64,000 nucleotides of DNA from Nigrospora sphaerica (lineage: Eukaryota; Ascomycota; Sordariomycetes; Amphisphaeriales; Apiosporaceae). The stretch lies in NCBI GenBank assembly GCA_018287875.1, contig JAGVVL010000002.1, positions 7,130,001 through 7,194,000 of the forward strand. The letters run 5' to 3'. The notes under the pieces are model-generated. The model did no database searches, had not been told where the DNA came from, and saw nothing but the letters and a program-made list of their open reading frames with translations. Position numbers and translations under genes: made by a program. This document shows positions 58,494 through 64,000 of the stretch, piece after piece (within the stretch, counting starts at the first letter, position 1; each line of letters starts with the position of its first letter).

Positions 58494-59564
58494 ATGGACG
58501 AACCCAGGACCCTGAAATCGGTTTTTTCCCAGGCCGAGGCAAAGCGGCTGGCCTTGGAGGGCCAGTACGAGGCGAACCAAGACGATCTTGCCCTGGCGCT
58601 CAAATCATACGAAGAGTGCTTGCAGATCATCTCCAAGGTCTCGCTTTTCAGCGACAACGAGGGCTTGGAGGACCTCAACACGTCGGATCTGCCCTACCTC
58701 TTGGTGAGCTACCGGATAGCCGACCTGTTACAGAAGGTCCCCATCGCCTCCCCGCTGGAACGAAGGGCGGCTCTTAGAACCACCAGGGAAAGATACGAGC
58801 GGTTCCTGCACCTTCTGGACAGCTATTCGATCCTCTCTGCATCAGACGCCAAGTTGCTGGAATTATATCATGAAGACCCTGAGCGGTTCTCCACCATATC
58901 CACCACCGACCCGGCAGCCCGTCGCAATGCTAAGATTGCGAACTTCAAGCACGAAAAGGAGCTGAAGCGGAAGCTGGAGTACATGCGAAACTCACCCCGC
59001 TACCTGGAGAACGGCGGCGATGAGGAGGCCGTGAGGGAGCTTTACCTGGCCACTCTGGCCTACTCCGCGCACATGGCCTTCCAGGCCCTGGAAGGCATCA
59101 ACCGTGAGATGGAAATATTGGCCCAGGCCCCGGTGCCTCTCATACCGACCACAACCACGGTAGAGGAAGACGAGCGCCGGCGCCAGACGTCTGAGGACAC
59201 AAATGGGTACTCGGAGAGGCTTGATTCGTCGCAAAGGCTGCAGGCCTCGTTCCCAGGGCCTATTCTGAGCAGAGAGGGCAAACCTCTGCGGCCGTTCACG
59301 CTTACCAGCTCGCGGCAAGAGCTGCAGAAGGGCGTCTTCCGCCCAGGCCATAACCTGCCCACCATGAGCGTTGACGAATATTTGGCGGAAGAGCGGCGAC
59401 GTGGCGGTATCATTGAAGGCGGGGGTGAAGCGAGCGGCCGGCCAGCGACGCCAGATGAAGACAACTACGAGAAGGCCGACGCTGAAACGATGAAGGCTCG
59501 GGAATGGGATGAGTTCACCGAATCGAATCCCAAGGGTGCGGGTAACACGCTGAACAGGGGTTGA
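58494..59564 (+). CDS. tap42: TAP42/alpha4-like protein phosphatase 2A regulator
   Basis: Single exon, 356 aa. It binds PP2A-type catalytic subunits and links TOR signalling to their activity; cytosolic. Seen: a TPR-like all-helical N-terminal domain (MDEPRTLKSVFSQAEAKR; LALALKSYEECLQIISKVSLFSDNE; LVSYRIADLLQKV; ERRAALRTTRERYERFLHLLDSY); the basic RNAKIANFKHEKELKRKLEY block, a Tap42 signature that contacts the phosphatase; and the C-terminal RPFTLTSSRQELQKGVFRPGHNLPTMSVDEYLAEERRRGG motif, also diagnostic, followed by an acidic tail ending near REWDEFTESNPKGAGNTLNRG-like residues. Length matches fungal homologues. The frame is open upstream, but the first family-like ATG is at 58494. Shares its upstream region with dcl1. 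Confidence 0.96.
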   Translation: MDEPRTLKSVFSQAEAKRLALEGQYEANQDDLALALKSYEECLQIISKVSLFSDNEGLEDLNTSDLPYLLVSYRIADLLQKVPIASPLERRAALRTTRERYERFLHLLDSYSILSASDAKLLELYHEDPERFSTISTTDPAARRNAKIANFKHEKELKRKLEYMRNSPRYLENGGDEEAVRELYLATLAYSAHMAFQALEGINREMEILAQAPVPLIPTTTTVEEDERRRQTSEDTNGYSERLDSSQRLQASFPGPILSREGKPLRPFTLTSSRQELQKGVFRPGHNLPTMSVDEYLAEERRRGGIIEGGGEASGRPATPDEDNYEKADAETMKAREWDEFTESNPKGAGNTLNRG

Positions 59565-60200
59565 CGGAACGAGATTGTGAGTGGGAGGATGCGACGGGCT
59601 TGGGATCTTGATGATGGGGGGCAGTACACGATCATCCGAGATTGCGCGCAAGTGGCTGGTCTTGGAGCGAGGGCTTTTTGAGTTCCGACTTCACGTCTGT
59701 AAAGGCTTGTGATGGCGACTTATAAGTAGCATGCGATACCTGACGTGGCCAAGCAGTGCATGGGTGAAAGAGAAGCCGTAGGGGCCTGCGCCCAACGCCC
59801 AAGGGGCCCCAATGCACATATCCGTTCATGCCAGCCGACACGGCGCCGTATGGGATGGAAGAGCACATACGAAGCCGTATACCTTTTACCAATTACCCTG
59901 CAGAGGTGAGAGGTAAGTAGGATGTGAATTATATCTGATGTACGTACTTACAGCGTATTCGATCGGGCAAGTAGACCCAAGCTGAGACCCGCCTCAGCTT
60001 CGAGAGGCTCCACTTTAAGCCATGCGCGACGACGACGAGCCGGTACGTGCCAGTCGAACTGCTACTAGGTAAGAAACCCAATACAGGCAGTTGCTCGATA
60101 CTCCAAAATCCCAGTCCGTTCACCCAAAGTCCCCATTGCTCTCCCAAACACATCACCCGGAACCTTCGCGCTTCACGTCCTCGCCCGCTCCTGGTTGGCC
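59565..60200. other. Intergenic region between tap42 and cdc73
   Basis: About 640 bp, same-strand spacer and cdc73 promoter. No gene seen. Confidence 0.5.
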
Positions 60201-61497
60201 ATGGCGACCTCCGACCCCCTGCTCCTCCTGCGCACCAACATTGCGAGCAGCAGCACCATCGTGCCCACAGCCGCCGAGCAGGAGGTCCCTCTAGCCAAAG
60301 CCACGCACCTGACCTTCACTACGCCGACGCGCATATCGCTGCCGATCGACAACCCGACGCGTTTTGTCTCCAACGACACGCCTGTCAACCTCCGAAGCAT
60401 CTACCTGGCATGGCTGAAGCGCGAGGTGGCAATTCCCGAGTATACAGCCTCCGTGTCGCAACTCAACGATGAGCTCGAGGGCGGTACTAAGGTCCAGAAT
60501 CTGGCCTTCGTGGAGCGGCTGGATCTGATTACCTGGCTCGAAGGCGCAAGTGAAGAGAGCGAATACATTAAACCGCTGGCTGGCGACACCGATGGCGCCG
60601 CGTCCAGCGCCGCCGCCGCTCTGGCTTCCAAGGGCGCCGCCGCCCCAGCCATAGGCGCGACGGTGGGCAGGTCCGGCAAAGGCACGATAGATCCGCGCCT
60701 GGCCATTATCTACAACAGCGAGCGCAAGATGGGCGACCGCAACAGCGTGCTGAGGGGCATCAAACCGACCGTAAGTCATGATGGCCTTTCCAACACCCGC
60801 GATTACAAACGAAACTGACGGAAGAGATGCGCAGGACTTCTCCCACATTCGCAAACTCGCGGCGCCACTCTTATCCAAGAAACCGCAATCATCCGCCACC
60901 AACATCTCTTCCAACCCGGCCCTTGCCTCCCACCAAAAGACGAAGCGCCCCGATCCCATCATTCTCCTATCGCCATCCGCTTCCTCTATTCTCCGCATGA
61001 CCAACATCAAATCCTTCCTCGAAGGGGGCAAGTACGTGCCAGCCGACAGCGCACACGCGGGCTCCAGCTCGAGCGCATCCATGCTTCACATCAACCGCCT
61101 GCTCAAGGAGATCGATCCGCACCGGCCCATGCGCTTCATTCTCGTCGAGGGGCCGGAGCAGTTTAAGCCGGAGTACTGGAGCCGCGTGGTTGCCGTCTTC
61201 ACCACGGGTCAGGCCTGGCAGTTCAAGAACTACAAATGGAGCTCGCCACACGAGCTGTTCCGCCACATCCCCGGCATTTACGTGGGCTGGCGGGGCGACC
61301 AACTGCCGGAGAACATCCAAGCCTGGGGACACAGGGTCGTGGCCACGGGAATTGACCGCTGGAAGGAGGTGAACCCGACCGGTACCGACTCCAGCCGGTG
61401 GCGGGACCGCGAAATCGTTGAGCAGATCTGGAAGGCCATTGAGAACAACATGCGGAGCAAGGGATGGAAACGTGACCAGGCGCCCACTCAGATATAA
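60201..61497 (+). CDS. cdc73: Paf1 complex subunit Cdc73 (parafibromin)
   Basis: Two exons, 60201-60770 and 60835-61497, joined in phase 0; 410 aa. It is a subunit of the Paf1 complex, which travels with RNA polymerase II and promotes elongation-linked histone modification. Seen: an N-terminal part with DPLLLLRTNIASS and FLxWL-like block FVERLDLITWLEGASEESEYIKPL; a variable Ala-rich linker; DPRLAIIYNSERKMGDRNSVLRGIKPTDFSHIRK at the middle; and the C-terminal Ras-like domain (PIILLSPSASSILRMTNIKSFLEGGKYVP; RFILVEGPEQFKPEYWSRVVAVFTTGQAWQFKNYKW; HIPGIYVGWRGDQLPENIQAWG), which binds phosphorylated Pol II/Spt5. The start is the first true ATG; the codon two before it is TTG. The 64-bp intron starts GTAAGT. 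Confidence 0.96.
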
Positions 61498-62722
61498 AGC
61501 GGCTTCACGATGGGTGATTTTCGGGCGACTGGCGTTGCATAGGTTCAAAACTCGGGCATCAAATAAAGGCGTGTATCATCAGAAATCTCACCCGGCGAGG
61601 GTCTGGTTCAGGACGAGCCGAACCCTGCTTGCGGTTAGTTACATGGACTTAGCAGTCAACAAGAATCCAGTCGTGGTCAATGACTTGTCCAGAGTTACTT
61701 TCGGGCCGGTCAGAAATACCAGAATAATGCGAAGCTTCTGTTCCGTCAACCGGTATATGTACGCGTGACCTGACTCGGCGGCTGTTGTGCCAAGCGCTGT
61801 CCGCCTCGGGGGACTCCAGCGTACAGACAAGGCAGATTTCTATATGCGGAAATGCAGTACTCATTCCTGTAGCAGGTTGATTACTGAAGTACTCCATTCT
61901 CGATAGTATTGACACTTTGTATCAAAGGTTACGCCAGCCCGCCGACGAGGAGAATGACAAAACCGAGGTCGTGCTGCCCTTCGGCATCGCCGATATCATG
62001 CAGCCTCAGGGGTAATGAAAGGAGGTTGCCGAGCACGAACATTGGCTGGCACCGTCGCCCTCGTAAGGACGTGATTACAGTGATCTCTCCCGCATAAATC
62101 CGACTCATGAGGCTGGGAGAATTGGTTTCAAGCAGGGGTTCCTCCTTGTGCGTCATATATCAGGTAAAGGGGCCGACGTTCCTGCCGATTTGACAAAGGC
62201 GCTGATAACGCCCGGCCCATGAAACGCATTTTGGGGAACCCTTCGCAATAAACAGTCTAACAGATCACCTTGTTCTAGAGTATAATTGAAACAAAGACCA
62301 CAGCTTTTCGTCTCTCCATATGCCTCCTCTCATCGTCGCCCGCCCGAAGCTCATGTGGTCCTGTGTACACGACTTCCTGCTTCGCAATAACGCCAGTATG
62401 AGAGATAAACTAGAAGTGGGTTCGCATTACCAAGTGTGTACGGCATGCCGATGTTTTCTGTATCTACTGTTTCCCAAAGCTTTGGTTGCAGTCACATTCA
62501 AGATGTTTACCCCCTTTTATAACTTCGTCCCAGTCACTTGGGGGGATTCTCTCAGTAGAGCCCTTTTCAGGCTGCCAAATAGCCAACGTAAAAGTTACAT
62601 CCGCGAATGAGACTTTATAAAAATAAACGCATTTTCAGATCACGGACACCTTCCCATCGCCTTCATTACCTCACCGTTATGACCGCAATGAATGTTGCGG
62701 ACTGCCCTGGTGGGTTCTAACG
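61498..62722. other. Gene-poor stretch with a protein-like fragment
   Basis: 3' flank of cdc73 and beyond. Apart from the fragment at 61881-62015 I see no gene. Composition is lower in GC than the genes to the left. Confidence 0.5.
61881..62015 (+). pseudogene. Protein-like open fragment, possible exon or relic
   Basis: A 44-codon open stretch ending in TAA. It reads LLKYSILDSIDTLYQRL, then RQPADEENDKTEVVLPF, then GIADIMQPQG, with normal amino-acid composition and an amphipathic helix. An AAG acceptor-like site sits at its start. No family is recognised, and no matching upstream exon was found. It may be a decayed C-terminus or the last exon of an unrecognised gene. Confidence 0.3.
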
Positions 62723-63106
62723 CTAGGATAGCAACTGCGACGCTTCCAACGTAGGTTGGGAAGCTGCTCTTGGGCCGCAATCACGCCTGAGCAAAGCCTG
62801 GGCTTGAATTTCGAACGCTGGGTATCTTTTTACGTGCAATGGCGTCTGTCCCTTACTGTTCACTCCGATGGCGCCCCGGCTGATCGCCTCGAACGACGAG
62901 TGTCCTTGTACGTGCTTTGCCGGTTGGTTTCCACCGTCAACACTGTCGACGCCCCAGCTCCTGATCTCGTCTCCGAATAAAACATAGCAGCTAGTGTCCG
63001 GACTTCCGCTCTGAGTTCTGCGGTCCCCGTTGGACATGATTCCTCGGAGCCGTTGGGGGGAGGGGGTGGTAAAGCCGGGATCCCGGCACCACGGAGATTC
63101 ATGCAT
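62723..63106 (-). pseudogene. Decayed ankyrin-repeat fragment
   Basis: The minus-strand frame contains two adjacent ankyrin-like units. One reads GAIGVNSKGQTPLHVKRYP then AFEIQAQALLR, close to the consensus G-A-x-x-N-x-x-x-x-G-x-T-P-L-H plus helix 2. The preceding one reads GVDSVDGGNQPAKHVQGH then SSFEAISR, with the TPLHxA core degraded to QPAKHV and helix 2 shortened. A second phase carries RSGAG immediately before the first unit, implying a frameshift. No start, no further repeats and no flanking NACHT or HET domain were seen. It is most simply a remnant of an ankyrin-repeat protein gene. Confidence 0.5.
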
Positions 63107-64000
63107 AGGGTTGGGGAAAGAATATTGGTAGAGTCACCCCAAGTTTTGTTACGGAACTGACTTTGCCTTCATCCTAACGCTGGGAATCCTCGCTGCCGGC
63201 AAACGACCACCGGCCCTATTGCATATGGATGTATTGTATGGACACACTCTTATAGATACCAGTGGCGAAACCGCGGCAGCACCCATACCGTCTTTTCCGT
63301 GTCATGAGTCGATCAAATCAGGGGACTCATTACCCATAGATCGAATCACGCAGAACGCCGGGTCTCATCCGTACGTGCCCCTGTCCAGCTGAAGTATACA
63401 CTAGGAGTGGTCGACGGGCCAGCTGCCGGCTCCCCGGCTCCCCAGAATACATCTTTTTTTCCCCAGGATAAGCCGTCTGATTTCATCATACCGTGAGGGG
63501 CTAGATCTGTAGTGGGCAGGACGGAGGGAAGGAGAGGGGAGGAGGGGGGTTTCAGGAGTAGCTGCTCCAAGCCGCCCCCTTTTCGTCTTAGTACCTCAAA
63601 AGGCGCATTGGTGAAGGGAAAGAGAGCATACGCAACCAACAGGACACGCATATGTTCCAAAACTTATCACATCTACCAAGATTTGCTCACGCCGCCCGGC
63701 TTTGCTAGTTTGGGTCACCGCAACGGGCCCGTTAGGAATCAACGTGTCTGGTTGAAAACCATATCTTCCAGCTTTCAGGTGCTGAACCAGTGGGTTGGGC
63801 GTTTTGTCGGCCGCTCTGACCTGGTCAAGGCACGGTTAGGGGTCCCGTGATCGCTGTCGATCGAGTGTTGGCACAGATCTCCAAGATGAAGATCAGTCAC
63901 CATGAGCCCTTACGGTATGGCTTCAGCGTCTAGCCGGTCAATGCGACCACCCCCCCCGGGGGCGCGGTACCCCTTGGATGGCGGAGGCCAGCGGTTGCCC
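63107..64000. other. Gene-poor end of window
   Basis: No gene supported. A G/A-rich stretch around 63520-63552 and a C/G-run pair near 63950-63962 are the only features noticed. Any gene continuing past 64000 is not recognisable. Confidence 0.5.

Noticed and set aside
62756..62980. 74-codon + frame with an internal repeat as a separate gene
   Set aside because: The repeat is better explained by ankyrin units on the minus strand; there is no domain or start context on +. The pattern is reported as a finding only.
1..64000. CRISPR arrays, prokaryotic operons, insertion sequences, rRNA genes, viral or toxin genes
   Set aside because: None were seen; gene structure is eukaryotic throughout and no such element was recognised.

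Overview
The window is nuclear DNA of a filamentous ascomycete (Pezizomycotina), most likely a Sordariomycete. Four things point there: GC-rich coding regions; many introns of about 50-140 bp with GT...CTAAC/CTGAC-like...AG signals; fungus-restricted families (Zn2Cys6 regulators, PTH11-like rhodopsin-domain protein, metacaspase, PAZ-less Dicer-like protein 1); and singletons with clear fungal orthologues (Bos1, Mia40, Tap42, Cdc73, thiamine pyrophosphokinase, UCH hydrolase). The class is inferred from family resemblance, not computed. All splice models were read by eye from splice signals, phase and family expectation.

Layout. 1-3.7 kb: gene-poor. 3.7-7.9 kb: a bisphosphate-nucleotidase-like enzyme (-) and a PTH11-like membrane protein (+), divergent. 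9.7-13.7 kb: a WW/glycine-zipper protein (-) head-to-head with a metacaspase (+). 14.3-15.9 kb: an Upc2-like Zn2Cys6 factor. 15.9-20.3 kb: no convincing gene. 20.3-24 kb: a short-chain dehydrogenase converging on an MFS drug:H+ antiporter with a probable GC-AG intron and a 27-nt exon. 25-29 kb: Bos1, thiamine pyrophosphokinase and Mia40. 30-36.6 kb: a maltose-type cluster of Zn2Cys6 regulator, alpha-glucoside/sugar permease and GH13 maltase, followed by a BBE-type FAD oxidoreductase (37.5-39.1 kb). 40-44 kb: UCH hydrolase, a weakly supported small secreted protein and a lysine-rich disordered protein. 43.9-49.2 kb: gene-poor, with simple and tandem repeats. 49.2-51.7 kb: a large serine-rich disordered protein. 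52.6-61.5 kb: conserved block of Dicer-like 1 (-), Tap42 (+) and Cdc73 (+). 61.5-64 kb: gene-poor, with relics including a decayed ankyrin-repeat fragment.

Functionally the window is mostly housekeeping (ER-Golgi SNARE, mitochondrial disulfide relay, TOR/PP2A signalling, Paf1 transcription complex, thiamine activation, ubiquitin processing, RNA silencing). The most system-like part is the contiguous regulator-permease-maltase set at 30-36.6 kb, which should take up alpha-glucosides and hydrolyse them inside the cell. Its permease and maltase share one divergent promoter, and long poly-C tracts lie upstream of both the regulator and the maltase. I did not find a clearly unprecedented system. 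The best leads are that cluster with its atypical regulator, the unusual gene structures (ATG-only coding exon in bos1; GC-AG intron plus micro-exon in the antiporter), and the relics in the gene-poor flanks.
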